From assembly GCA_964057225.1 (NCBI GenBank), contig OZ059899.1:18732501-18796500 (forward strand): a stretch of 64,000 nucleotides of DNA, read 5' to 3'. Below the pieces are notes generated by a model that worked only from the letters and a program-made list of their open reading frames with translations, did not search any database and was not told where the DNA came from. This document shows positions 12,396-27,500 of the stretch, piece by piece. The first letter of the stretch is position 1. Each line of letters begins with the position of its first letter. Made by a program: the position numbers and the translations under genes. The DNA comes from Auanema rhodensis (taxonomy: Eukaryota; Nematoda; Chromadorea; Rhabditida; Rhabditidae).

Positions 12396-15300
12396 TTGAA
12401 AAATGATGCATTAGTGTATGTTGAGTTTCCATGTACACTCAACATTGCTTTCAAAAACATTTTGACAAAAATTTTTCCGAAAAATTTCAAAATAATTTTG
12501 CAAAAAGTAGATGTTTTTAGATTCCTTTTTTCAAGGCAAAGACGATGGACAATGTTATTCAACGAAAAAATTAATTCTGCAGGGTGAAAATCGAGGATAT
12601 AAGTGTGAACTTATATCAGTTGATATCTCGGTGCATTTTTAAGCTAGCGCAAATCTGATAACACAGATCGACGCAGCTTAAAAATCCGCATCGAATGCAC
12701 TATACAACATTGAGAAACGCTTAATACAAAAATTAGTTATGATCGTTTGAAAAATGATGCATTAGTGTATGTTGAGTTTCCATGTACACTCAACATTGCT
12801 TCCAAAAACATTTTTACAAAAATTTTTCCGGAAAATTTCGAAACAATTTCGCAAAAAGTAGATGTTTTTAGATTCCTTTTTTCAAGGCAAAGACGATGGA
12901 CAATGTTATTCAACAAAAAAATTAATTCTCCAGGGTGAAAATCGAGGATGTAAGTGTGAACTTATATCAGTTGATATCTCGGTGCATTTTTAAGCTAGCG
13001 CAAATCTGATAACACAGATCGACGCAGCTTAAAATTCCGCATCGAATGCACTATACAACATTGAGAAACGCTTAATACAAAAATTAGTTATGATCGTTTG
13101 AAAAATGATGCATTAGTGTATGTTGAGTTTCCATGTACACTCAACATTGCTTCCAAAAACATTTTTACAAAAATTTTTCCGGAAAATTTCGAAACAATTT
13201 CGCAAAAAGTAGATGTTTTTAGATTCCTTTTTTCAAGGCAAAGACGATGGACAATGTTATTCAACAAAAAAATTAATTCTCCAGGGTGAAAATCGAGGAT
13301 GTAAGTGTGAACTTATATCAGTTGATATCTCGGTGCATTTTTAAGCTAGCGCAAATCTGATAACACAGATCGACGCAGCTTAAAATTCCGCATCGAATGC
13401 ACTATACAACATTGAGAAACGCTTAATACAAAAATTAGTTATGATCGTTTGAAAAATGATGCATTAGTGTATGTTGAGTTTCCATGTACACTCAACATTG
13501 CTTCCAAAAACATTTTTACAAAAATTTTTCCGGAAAATTTCGAAACAATTTCGCAAAAAGTAGATGTTTTTAGATTCCTTTTTTCAAGGCAAAGACGATG
13601 GACAATGTTATTCAACGAAAAAATTAATTCTGCAGGGTGAAAATCGAGGATATAAGTGTGAACTTATATCAGTTGATATCTCGGTGCATTTTTAAGCTAG
13701 CGCAAATCTGATAACACAGATCGACGCAGCTTAAAAATCCGCATCGAATGCACTATACAACATTGAGAAACGCTTAATACAAATATTAGTTATGATCGTT
13801 TGAAAAATGATGCATTAGTGTATGTTGAGTTTCCATGTACACTCAACATTGCTTTCAAAAACATTTTGACAAAAATTTTTCCGAAAAATTTCAAAATAAT
13901 TTTGCAAAAAGTAGATGTTTTTAGATTCCTTTTTTCAAGGCAAAGACGATGGACAATGTTATTCAACGAAAAAATTAATTCTGCAGGGTGAAAATCGAGG
14001 ATATAAGTGTGAACTTATATCAGTTGATATCTCGGTGCATTTTTAAGCTAGCGCAAATCTGATAACACAGATCGACGCAGCTTAAAAATCCGCATCGAAT
14101 GCACTATACAACATTGAGAAACGCTTAATACAAAAATTAGTTATGATCGTTTGAAAAATGATGCATTAGTGTATGTTGAGTTTCCATGTACACTCAACAT
14201 TGCTTCCAAAAACATTTTTACAAAAATTTTTCCGGAAAATTTCGAAACAATTTCGCAAAAAGTAGATGTTTTTAGATTCCTTTTTTCAAGGCAAAGACGA
14301 TGGACAATGTTATTCAACAAAAAAATTAATTCTCCAGGGTGAAAATCGAGGATGTAAGTGTGAACTTATATCAGTTGATATCTCGGTGCATTTTTAAGCT
14401 AGCGCAAATCTGATAACACAGATCGACGCAGCTTAAAATTCCGCATCGAATGCACTATACAACATTGAGAAACGCTTAATACAAAAATTAGTTATGATCG
14501 TTTGAAAAATGATGCATTAGTGTATGTTGAGTTTCCATGTACACTCAACATTGCTTCCAAAAACATTTTTACAAAAATTTTTCCGGAAAATTTCGAAACA
14601 ATTTCGCAAAAAGTAGATGTTTTTAGATTCCTTTTTTCAAGGCAAAGACGATGGACAATGTTATTCAACGAAAAAATTAATTCTGCAGGGTGAAAATCGA
14701 GGATATAAGTGTGAACTTATATCAGTTGATATCTCGGTGCATTTTTAAGCTAGCGCAAATCTGATAACACAGATCGACGCAGCTTAAAAATCCGCATCGA
14801 ATGCACTATACTACATTGAAAAACGCTTAATACAAAAATTAGTTATGATCGTTTGAAAAAAGATGCATTAGTGTATGTTGAGTTTCCATGTATACTCAAC
14901 ATTGCTTCCAAAAACATTTTGACAAAAATTTTTCCGAAAAATTTCAAAATAATTTTGCAAAAAGTATATGTTTTTAGATTCCTTTTTTCAAGGCAAAGAC
15001 GATGGACAATGTTATTCAACGAAAAAATTAATTCTGCAGGGTGAAAATCGAGGATATAAGTGTGAACTTATATCAGTTGATATCTCGGTGCATTTTTAAG
15101 CTAGCGCAAATCTGATAACACAGATCGACGCAGCTTAAAAATCCGCATCGAATGCACTATACAACATTGAGAAACGCTTAATACAAATATTAGTTATGAT
15201 CGTTTGAAAAATGATGCATTAGTGTATGTTGAGTTTCCATGTACACTCAACATTGCTTTCAAAAACATTTTGACAAAAATTTTTCCGAAAAATTTCAAAA

Positions 15301-18300
15301 TAATTTTGCAAAAAGTAGATGTTTTTAGATTCCTTTTTTCAAGGCAAAGACGATGGACAATGTTATTCAACGAAAAAATTAATTCTGCAGGGTGAAAATC
15401 GAGGATATAAGTGTGAACTTATATCAGTTGATATCTCGGTGCATTTTTAAGCTAGCGCAAATCTGATAACACAGATCGACGCAGCTTAAAAATCCGCATC
15501 GAATGCACTATACTACATTGAAGAACGCTTAATACAAAAATTAGTTATGATCGTTTGAAAAAAGATGCATTAGTGTATGTTGAGTTTCCATGTATACTCA
15601 ACATTGCTTCCAAAAACATTTTGACAAAAATTTTTCCGAAAAATTTCAAAATAATTTTGCAAAAAGTAGATGTTTTTAGATTCCTTTTTTCAAGGCAAAG
15701 ACGATGGACAAAGTTATTCAACGAAAAAATTAATTCTGCAGGGTGAAAATCGAGGATATAAGTGTGAACTTATATCAGTTGATATCTCGGTGCATTTTTA
15801 AGCTAGCGCAAATCTGATAACACAGATCGACGCAGCTTAAAAATCCGCATCGAATGCACTATACAACAGTGAGAAACGCTTAATACAAAAATTAGTTATG
15901 ATCGTTTGAAAAATGATGCATTAGTGTATGTTGAGTTTCCATGTACACTCAACATTGCTTCCAAAAACATTTTGACAAAAATTTTTCCGAAAAATTTCAA
16001 AATAATTTTGCAAAAAGTAGATGTTTTTAGATTCCTTTTTTCAAGGCAAAGACGATGGACAATGTTATTCAACGAAAAAATTAATTCTCCAGGGTGAAAA
16101 TCGAGGATGTAATTGTGAACTTATATCAGTTGATATCTCGGTGCATTTTTAAGCTAGCGCAAATCTGATAACACAGATCGACGCAGCTTAAAAATCCGCA
16201 TCGAATGCACTATACAACATTGAGAAACGCTTAATACAAAAATTAGTTATGATCGTTTGAAAAATGATGCATTAGTGTATGTTGAGTTTCCATGTACACT
16301 CAACATTGCTTCCAAAAACATTTTGACAAAAATTTTTCCGAAAAATTTCAAAATAATTTTGCAAAAAGTAGATGTTTTTAGATTCCTTTTTTCAAGGCAA
16401 AGACGATGGACAATGTTATTCAACAAAAAAATTAATTCTCCAGGGTGAAAATCGAGGATGTAAGTGTGAACTTATATCAGTTGATATCTCGGTGCATTTT
16501 TAAGCTAGCGCAAATCTGATAACACAGATCGACGCAGCTTAAAATTCCGCATCGAATGCACTATACAACATTGAGAAACGCTTAATACAAAAATTAGTTA
16601 TGATCGTTTGAAAAATGATGCATTAGTGTATGTTGAGTTTCCATGTACACTCAACATTGCTTCCAAAAACATTTTTACAAAAATTTTTCCGGAAAATTTC
16701 GAAACAATTTCGCAAAAAGTAGATGTTTTTAGATTCCTTTTTTCAAGGCAAAGACGATGGACAATGTTATTCAACAAAAAAATTAATTCTCCAGGGTGAA
16801 AATCGAGGATGTAAGTGTGAACTTATATCAATTTATATCTCGGTGCATTTTTAAGCTAGCGCAAATCTGATAACACAGATCGACGCAGCTTAAAATTCCG
16901 CATCGAATGCACTATACAACATTGAGAAACGCTTAATACAAAAATTAGTTATGATCGTTTGAAAAATGATGCATTAGTGTATGTTGAGTTTCCATGTACA
17001 CTCAACATTGCTTCCAAAAACATTTTTACAAAAATTTTTCCGGAAAATTTCGAAACAATTTCGCAAAAAGTAGATGTTTTTAGATTCCTTTTTTCAAGGC
17101 AAAGACGATGGACAATGTTATTCAACAAAAAAATTAATTCTCCAGGGTGAAAATCGAGGATGTAAGTGTGAACTTATATCAGTTGATATCTCGGTGCATT
17201 TTTAAGCTAGCGCAAATCTGATAACACAGATCGACGCAGCTTAAAATTCCGCATCGAATGCACTATACAACATTGAGAAACGCTTAATACAAAAATTAGT
17301 TATGATCGTTTGAAAAATGATGCATTAGTGTATGTTGAGTTTCCATGTACACTCAACATTGCTTCCAAAAACATTTTTACAAAAATTTTTCCGGAAAATT
17401 TCGAAACAATTTCGCAAAAAGTAGATGTTTTTAGATTCCTTTTTTCAAGGCAAAGACGATGGACAATGTTATTCAACGAAAAAATTAATTCTGCAGGGTG
17501 AAAATCGAGGATATAAGTGTGAACTTATATCAGTTGATATCTCGGTGCATTTTTAAGCTAGCGCAAATCTGATAACACAGATCGACGCAGCTTAAAAATC
17601 CGCATCGAATGCACTATACTACATTGAAAAACGCTTAATACAAAAATTAGTTATGATCGTTTGAAAAAAGATGCATTAGTGTATGTTGAGTTTCCATGTA
17701 TACTCAACATTGCTTCCAAAAACATTTTGACAAAAATTTTTCCGAAAAATTTCAAAATAATTTCGCAAAAAGGAGATGTTTTTAGATTCCTTTTTTCAAG
17801 GCAAAGACGATGGACAAAGTTATTCAACGAAAAAATTAATTCTGCAGGGTGAAAATCGAGGATATAAGTGTGAACTTATATCAGTTGATATCTCGGTGCA
17901 TTTTTAAGCTAGCGCAAATCTGATAACACAGATCGACGCAGCTTAAAAATCCGCATCGAATGCACTATACAGCAGTGAGAAACGCTTAATACAAAAATTA
18001 GTTATGATCGTTTGAAAAATGATGCATTAGTGTATGTTGAGTTTCCATGTACACTCAACATTGCTTCCAAAAACATTTTGACAAAAATTTTTCCGAAAAA
18101 TTTCAAAATAATTTTGCAAAAAGTAGATGTTTTTAGATTCCTTTTTTCAAGGCAAAGACGATGGACAATGTTATTCAACGAAAAAATTAATTCTCCAGGG
18201 TGAAAATCGAGGATGTAATTGTGAACTTATATCAGTTGATATCTCGGTACATTTTTAAGCTAGCGCAAATCTGATAACACAGATCGACGCAGCTTAAAAA

Positions 18301-18362
18301 TCCGCATCGAATGCACTATACAACATTGAGAAACGCTTAATACAAAAATTAGTTATGATCGT

Positions 18363-21170
18363 TTGAAAAATGATGCATTAGTGTATGTTGAGTTTCCATG
18401 TACACTCAACATTGCTTTCAAAAACATTTTGACAAAAATTTTTCCGAAAAATTTCAAAATAATTTTGCAAAAAGTAGATGTTTTTAGATTCCTTTTTTCA
18501 AGGCAAAGACGATGGACAATGTTATTCAACGAAAAAATTAATTCTGCAGGGTGAAAATCGAGGATATAAGTGTGAACTTATATCAGTTGATATCTCGGTG
18601 CATTTTTAAGCTAGCGCAAATCTGATAACACAGATCGACGCAGCTTAAAAATCCGCATCGAATGCACTATACAACATTGAGAAACGCTTAATACAAAAAT
18701 TAGTTATGATCGTTTGAAAAATGATGCATTAGTGTATGTTGAGTTTCCATGTACACTCAACATTGCTTCCAAAAACATTTTTACAAAAATTTTTCCGGAA
18801 AATTTCGAAACAATTTCGCAAAAAGTAGATGTTTTTAGATTCCTTTTTTCAAGGCAAAGACGATGGACAATGTTATTCAACAAAAAAATTAATTCTCCAC
18901 GGTGAAAATCGAGGATGTAAGTGTGAACTTATATCAGTTGATATCTCGGTGCATTTTTAAGCTAGCGCAAATCTGATAACACAGATCGACGCAGCTTAAA
19001 ATTCCGCATCGAATGCACTATACAACATTGAGAAACGCTTAATACAAAAATTAGTTATGATCGTTTGAAAAATGATGCATTAGTGTATGTTGAGTTTCCA
19101 TGTACACTCAACATTGCTTCCAAAAACATTTTTACAAAAATTTTTCCGGAAAATTTCGAAACAATTTCGCAAAAAGTAGATGTTTTTAGATTCCTTTTTT
19201 CAAGGCAAAGACGATGGACAATGTTATTCAACGAAAAAATTAATTCTGCAGGGTGAAAATCGAGGATATAAGTGTGAACTTATATCAGTTGATATCTCGG
19301 TGCATTTTTAAGCTAGCGCAAATCTGATAACACAGATCGACGCAGCTTAAAAATCCGCATCGAATGCACTATACTACATTGAAAAACGCTTAATACAAAA
19401 ATTAGTTATGATCGTTTGAAAAAAGATGCATTAGTGTATGTTGAGTTTCCATGTATACTCAACATTGCTTCCAAAAACATTTTGACAAAAATTTTTCCGA
19501 AAAATTTCAAAATAATTTTGCAAAAAGTAGATGTTTTTAGATTCCTTTTTTCAAGGCAAAGACGATGGACAATGTTATTCAACGAAAAAATTAATTCTCC
19601 AGGGTGAAAATCGAGGATGTAATTGTGAACTTATATCAGTTGATATCTCGGTGCATTTTTAAGCTAGCGCAAATCTGATAACACAGATCGACGCAGCTTA
19701 AAAATCCGCATCGAATGCACTATACAACATTGAGAAACGCTTAATACAAATATTAGTTATGATCGTTTGAAAAATGATGCATTAGTGTATGTTGAGTTTC
19801 CATGTACACTCAACATTGCTTTCAAAAACATTTTGACAAAAATTTTTCCGAAAAATTTCAAAATAATTTTGCAAAAAGTAGATGTTTTTAGATTCCTTTT
19901 TTCAAGGCAAAGACGATGGACAATGTTATTCAACGAAAAAATTAATTCTGCAGGGTGAAAATCGAGGATATAAGTGTGAACTTATATCAGTTGATATCTC
20001 GGTGCATTTTTAAGCTAGCGCAAATCTGATAACACAGATCGACGCAGCTTAAAATTCCGCATCGAATGCACTATACAACATTGAGAAACGCTTAATACAA
20101 AAATTAGTTATGATCGTTTGAAAAATGATGCATTAGTGTATGTTGAGTTTCCATGTACACTCAACATTGCTTCCAAAAACATTTTTACAAAAATTTTTCC
20201 GGAAAATTTCGAAACAATTTCGCAAAAAGTAGATGTTTTTAGATTCCTTTTTTCAAGGCAAAGACGATGGACAATGTTATTCAACAAAAAAATTAATTCT
20301 CCAGGGTGAAAATCGAGGATGTAAGTGTGAACTTATATCAGTTGATATCTCGGTGCATTTTTAAGCTAGCGCAAATCTGATAACACAGATCGACGCAGCT
20401 TAAAATTCCGCATCGAATGCACTATACAACATTGAGAAACGCTTAATACAAAAATTAGTTATGATCGTTTGAAAAATGATGCATTAGTGTATGTTGAGTT
20501 TCCATGTACACTCAACATTGCTTCCAAAAACATTTTTACAAAAATTTTTCCGGAAAATTTCGAAACAATTTCGCAAAAAGTAGATGTTTTTAGATTCCTT
20601 TTTTCAAGGCAAAGACGATGGACAATGTTATTCAACGAAAAAATTAATTCTGCAGGGTGAAAATCGAGGATATAAGTGTGAACTTATATCAGTTGATATC
20701 TCGGTGCATTTTTAAGCTAGCGCAAATCTGATAACACAGATCGACGCAGCTTAAAAATCCGCATCGAATGCACTATACTACATTGAAAAACGCTTAATAC
20801 AAAAATTAGTTATGATCGTTTGAAAAAAGATGCATTAGTGTATGTTGAGTTTCCATGTATACTCAACATTGCTTCCAAAAACATTTTGACAAAAATTTTT
20901 CCGAAAAATTTCAAAATAATTTTGCAAAAAGTAGATGTTTTTAGATTCCTTTTTTCAAGGCAAAGACGATGGACAATGTTATTCAACGAAAAAATTAATT
21001 CTCCAGGGTGAAAATCGAGGATGTAATTGTGAACTTATATCAGTTGATATCTCGGTGCATTTTTAAGCTAGCGCAAATCTGATAACACAGATCGACGCAG
21101 CTTAAAAATCCGCATCGAATGCACTATACTACATTGAAAAACGCTTAATACAAAAATTAGTTATGATCGT
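18363..21170. repeat. Tetramer higher-order repeat D-E-F-H, 2 x 1404 bp
   Basis: The subtype order D, E, F, H occurs at 18363-19766 and again at 19767-21170, followed by one extra H unit at 21171. The copies differ slightly: the E unit at 18714 ends in CTCCACGG where the other has CTCCAGGG. Confidence 0.8.
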
Positions 21171-21521
21171 TTGAAAAAAGATGCATTAGTGTATGTTGAG
21201 TTTCCATGTATACTCAACATTGCTTCCAAAAACATTTTGACAAAAATTTTTCCGAAAAATTTCAAAATAATTTTGCAAAAAGTAGATGTTTTTAGATTCC
21301 TTTTTTCAAGGCAAAGACGATGGACAATGTTATTCAACGAAAAAATTAATTCTCCAGGGTGAAAATCGAGGATGTAATTGTGAACTTATATCAGTTGATA
21401 TCTCGGTGCATTTTTAAGCTAGCGCAAATCTGATAACACAGATCGACGCAGCTTAAAAATCCGCATCGAATGCACTATACAACATTGAGAAACGCTTAAT
21501 ACAAATATTAGTTATGATCGT

Positions 21522-24500
21522 TTGAAAAATGATGCATTAGTCTATGTTGAGTTTCCATGTACACTCAACATTGCTTTCAAAAACATTTTGACAAAAATTT
21601 TTCCGAAAAATTTCAAAATAATTTTGCAAAAAGTAGATGTTTTTAGATTCCTTTTTTCAAGGCAAAGACGATGGACAATGTTATTCAACGAAAAAATTAA
21701 TTCTGCAGGGTGAAAATCGAGGATATAAGTGTGAACTTATATCAGTTGATATCTCGGTGCATTTTTAAGCTAGCGCAAATCTGATAACACAGATCGACGC
21801 AGCTTAAAAATCCGCATCGAATGCACTATACAACATTGAGAAACGCTTAATACAAAAATTAGTTATGATCGTTTGAAAAATGATGCATTAGTGTATGTTG
21901 AGTTTCCATGTACACTCAACATTGCTTCCAAAAACATTTTTACAAAAATTTTTCCGGAAAATTTCGAAACAATTTCGCAAAAAGTAGATGTTTTTAGATT
22001 CCTTTTTTCAAGGCAAAGACGATGGACAATGTTATTCAACAAAAAAATTAATTCTCCAGGGTGAAAATCGAGGATGTAAGTGTGAACTTATATCAGTTGA
22101 TATCTCGGTGCATTTTTAAGCTAGCGCAAATCTGATAACACAGATCGACGCAGCTTAAAATTCCGCATCGAATGCACTATACAACATTGAGAAACGCTTA
22201 ATACAAAAATTAGTTATGATCGTTTGAAAAATGATGCATTAGTGTATGTTGAGTTTCCATGTACACTCAACATTGCTTCCAAAAACATTTTTACAAAAAT
22301 TTTTCCGGAAAATTTCGAAACAATTTCGCAAAAAGTAGATGTTTTTAGATTCCTTTTTTCAAGGCAAAGACGATGGACAATGTTATTCAACGAAAAAATT
22401 AATTCTGCAGGGTGAAAATCGAGGATATAAGTGTGAACTTATATCAGTTGATATCTCGGTGCATTTTTAAGCTAGCGCAAATCTGATAACACAGATCGAC
22501 GCAGCTTAAAAATCCGCATCGAATGCACTATACTACATTGAAAAACGCTTAATACAAAAATTAGTTATGATCGTTTGAAAAAAGATGCATTAGTGTATGT
22601 TGAGTTTCCATGTATACTCAACATTGCTTCCAAAAACATTTTGACAAAAATTTTTCCGAAAAATTTCAAAATAATTTCGCAAAAAGGAGATGTTTTTAGA
22701 TTCCTTTTTTCAAGGCAAAGACGATGGACAAAGTTATTCAACGAAAAAATTAATTCTGCAGGGTGAAAATCGAGGATATAAGTGTGAACTTATATCAGTT
22801 GATATCTCGGTGCATTTTTAAGCTAGCGCAAATCTGATAACACAGATCGACGCAGCTTAAAAATCCGCATCGAATGCACTATACAACAGTGAGAAACGCT
22901 TAATACAAAAATTAGTTATGATCGTTTGAAAAATGATGCATTAGTGTATGTTGAGTTTCCATGTACACTCAACATTGCTTCCAAAAACATTTTGACAAAA
23001 ATTTTTCCGAAAAATTTCAAAATAATTTTGCAAAAAGTAGATGTTTTTAGATTCCTTTTTTCAAGGCAAAGACGATGGACAATGTTATTCAACGAAAAAA
23101 TTAATTCTCCAGGGTGAAAATCGAGGATGTAATTGTGAACTTATATCAGTTGATATCTCGGTGCATTTTTAAGCTAGCGCAAATCTGATAACACAGATCG
23201 ACGCAGCTTAAAAATCCGCATCGAATGCACTATACAACATTGAGAAATGCTTAATACAAAAATTAGTTATGATCGTTTGAAAAATGATGCATTAGTGTAT
23301 GTTGAGTTTCCATGTATACTCAACATTGCTTCCAAAAACATTTTGACAAAAATTTTTCCGAAAAATTTCAAAATAATTTTGCAAAAAGTAGATGTTTTTA
23401 GATTCCTTTTTTCAAGGCAAAGACGATGGACAATGTTATTCAACGAAAAAATTAATTCTCCAGGGTGAAAATCGAGGATGTAATTGTGAACTTATATCAG
23501 TTGATATCTCGGTGCATTTTTAAGCTAGCGCAAATCTGATAACACAGATCGACGCAGCTTAAAAATCCGCATCGAATGCACTATACAACATTGAGAAACG
23601 CTTAATACAAATATTAGTTATGATCGTTTGAAAAATGATGCATTAGTGTATGTTGAGTTTCCATGTACACTCAACATTGCTTTCAAAAACATTTTGACAA
23701 AAATTTTTCCGAAAAATTTCAAAATAATTTTGCAAAAAGTAGATGTTTTTAGATTCCTTTTTTCAAGGCAAAGACGATGGACAATGTTATTCAACGAAAA
23801 AATTAATTCTGCAGGGTGAAAATCGAGGATATAAGTGTGAACTTATATCAGTTGATATCTCGGTGCATTTTTAAGCTAGCGCAAATCTGATAACACAGAT
23901 CGACGCAGCTTAAAAATCCGCATCGAATGCACTATACAACATTGAGAAACGCTTAATACAAAAATTAGTTATGATCGTTTGAAAAATGATGCATTAGTGT
24001 ATGTTGAGTTTCCATGTACACTCAACATTGCTTCCAAAAACATTTTTACAAAAATTTTTCCGGAAAATTTCGAAACAATTTCGCAAAAAGTAGATGTTTT
24101 TAGATTCCTTTTTTCAAGGCAAAGACGATGGACAATGTTATTCAACAAAAAAATTAATTCTCCAGGGTGAAAATCGAGGATGTAAGTGTGAACTTATATC
24201 AGTTGATATCTCGGTGCATTTTTAAGCTAGCGCAAATCTGATAACACAGATCGACGCAGCTTAAAATTCCGCATCGAATGCACTATACAACATTGAGAAA
24301 CGCTTAATACAAAAATTAGTTATGATCGTTTGAAAAATGATGCATTAGTGTATGTTGAGTTTCCATGTACACTCAACATTGCTTCCAAAAACATTTTTAC
24401 AAAAATTTTTCCGGAAAATTTCGAAACAATTTCGCAAAAAGTAGATGTTTTTAGATTCCTTTTTTCAAGGCAAAGACGATGGACAATGTTATTCAACGAA

Positions 24501-27500
24501 AAAATTAATTCTGCAGGGTGAAAATCGAGGATATAAGTGTGAACTTATATCAGTTGATATCTCGGTGCATTTTTAAGCTAGCGCAAATCTGATAACACAG
24601 ATCGACGCAGCTTAAAAATCCGCATCGAATGCACTATACTACATTGAAAAACGCTTAATACAAAAATTAGTTATGATCGTTTGAAAAAAGATGCATTAGT
24701 GTATGTTGAGTTTCCATGTATACTCAACATTGCTTCCAAAAACATTTTGACAAAAATTTTTCCGAAAAATTTCAAAATAATTTCGCAAAAAGGAGATGTT
24801 TTTAGATTCCTTTTTTCAAGGCAAAGACGATGGACAAAGTTATTCAACGAAAAAATTAATTCTGCAGGGTGAAAATCGAGGATATAAGTGTGAACTTATA
24901 TCAGTTGATATCTCGGTGCATTTTTAAGCTAGCGCAAATCTGATAACACAGATCGACGCAGCTTAAAAATCCGCATCGAATGCACTATACAACAGTGAGA
25001 AACGCTTAATACAAAAATTAGTTATGATCGTTTGAAAAATGATGCATTAGTGTATGTTGAGTTTCCATGTACACTCAACATTGCTTCCAAAAACATTTTG
25101 ACAAAAATTTTTCCGAAAAATTTCAAAATAATTTTGCAAAAAGTAGATGTTTTTAGATTCCTTTTTTCAAGGCAAAGACGATGGACAATGTTATTCAACG
25201 AAAAAATTAATTCTCCAGGGTGAAAATCGAGGATGTAATTGTGAACTTATATCAGTTGATATCTCGGTGCATTTTTAAGCTAGCGCAAATCTGATAACAC
25301 AGATCGACGCAGCTTAAAAATCCGCATCGAATGCACTATACAACATTGAGAAATGCTTAATACAAAAATTAGTTATGATCGTTTGAAAAATGATGCATTA
25401 GTGTATGTTGAGTTTCCATGTACACTCAACATTGCTTCCAAAAACATTTTGACAAAAATTTTTCCGAAAAATTTCAAAATAATTTTGCAAAAAGTAGATG
25501 TTTTTAGATTCCTTTTTTCAAGGCAAAGACGATGGACAATGTTATTCAACGAAAAAATTAATTCTCCAGGGTGAAAATCGAGGATGTAATTGTGAACTTA
25601 TATCAGTTGATATCTCGGTGCATTTTTAAGCTAGCGCAAATCTGATAACACAGATCGACGCAGCTTAAAAATCCGCATCGAATGCACTATACAACATTGA
25701 GAAATGCTTAATACAAAAATTAGTTATGATCGTTTGAAAAATGATGCATTAGTGTATGTTGAGTTTCCATGTATACTCAACATTGCTTCCAAAAACATTT
25801 TGACAAAAATTTTTCCGAAAAATTTCAAAATAATTTTGCAAAAAGTAGATGTTTTTAGATTCCTTTTTTCAAGGCAAAGACGATGGACAATGTTATTCAA
25901 CGAAAAAATTAATTCTCCAGGGTGAAAATCGAGGATGTAATTGTGAACTTATATCAGTTGATATCTCGGTGCATTTTTAAGCTAGCGCAAATCTGATAAC
26001 ACAGATCGACGCAGCTTAAAAATCCGCATCGAATGCACTATACAACATTGAGAAACGCTTAATACAAATATTAGTTATGATCGTTTGAAAAATGATGCAT
26101 TAGTGTATGTTGAGTTTCCATGTACACTCAACATTGCTTTCAAAAACATTTTGACAAAAATTTTTCCGAAAAATTTCAAAATAATTTTGCAAAAAGTAGA
26201 TGTTTTTAGATTCCTTTTTTCAAGGCAAAGACGATGGACAATGTTATTCAACGAAAAAATTAATTCTGCAGGGTGAAAATCGAGGATATAAGTGTGAACT
26301 TATATCAGTTGATATCTCGGTGCATTTTTAAGCTAGCGCAAATCTGATAACACAGATCGACGCAGCTTAAAAATCCGCATCGAATGCACTATACAACATT
26401 GAGAAACGCTTAATACAAAAATTAGTTATGATCGTTTGAAAAATGATGCATTAGTGTATGTTGAGTTTCCATGTACACTCAACATTGCTTCCAAAAACAT
26501 TTTTACAAAAATTTTTCCGGAAAATTTCGAAACAATTTCGCAAAAAGTAGATGTTTTTAGATTCCTTTTTTCAAGGCAAAGACGATGGACAATGTTATTC
26601 AACAAAAAAATTAATTCTCCAGGGTGAAAATCGAGGATGTAAGTGTGAACTTATATCAGTTGATATCTCGGTGCATTTTTAAGCTAGCGCAAATCTGATA
26701 ACACAGATCGACGCAGCTTAAAATTCCGCATCGAATGCACTATACAACATTGAGAAACGCTTAATACAAAAATTAGTTATGATCGTTTGAAAAATGATGC
26801 ATTAGTGTATGTTGAGTTTCCATGTACACTCAACATTGCTTCCAAAAACATTTTTACAAAAATTTTTCCGGAAAATTTCGAAACAATTTCGCAAAAAGTA
26901 GATGTTTTTAGATTCCTTTTTTCAAGGCAAAGACGATGGACAATGTTATTCAACGAAAAAATTAATTCTGCAGGGTGAAAATCGAGGATATAAGTGTGAA
27001 CTTATATCAGTTGATATCTCGGTGCATTTTTAAGCTAGCGCAAATCTGATAACACAGATCGACGCAGCTTAAAAATCCGCATCGAATGCACTATACTACA
27101 TTGAAAAACGCTTAATACAAAAATTAGTTATGATCGTTTGAAAAAAGATGCATTAGTGTATGTTGAGTTTCCATGTATACTCAACATTGCTTCCAAAAAC
27201 ATTTTGACAAAAATTTTTCCGAAAAATTTCAAAATAATTTCGCAAAAAGGAGATGTTTTTAGATTCCTTTTTTCAAGGCAAAGACGATGGACAAAGTTAT
27301 TCAACGAAAAAATTAATTCTGCAGGGTGAAAATCGAGGATATAAGTGTGAACTTATATCAGTTGATATCTCGGTGCATTTTTAAGCTAGCGCAAATCTGA
27401 TAACACAGATCGACGCAGCTTAAAAATCCGCATCGAATGCACTATACAACAGTGAGAAACGCTTAATACAAAAATTAGTTATGATCGTTTGAAAAATGAT

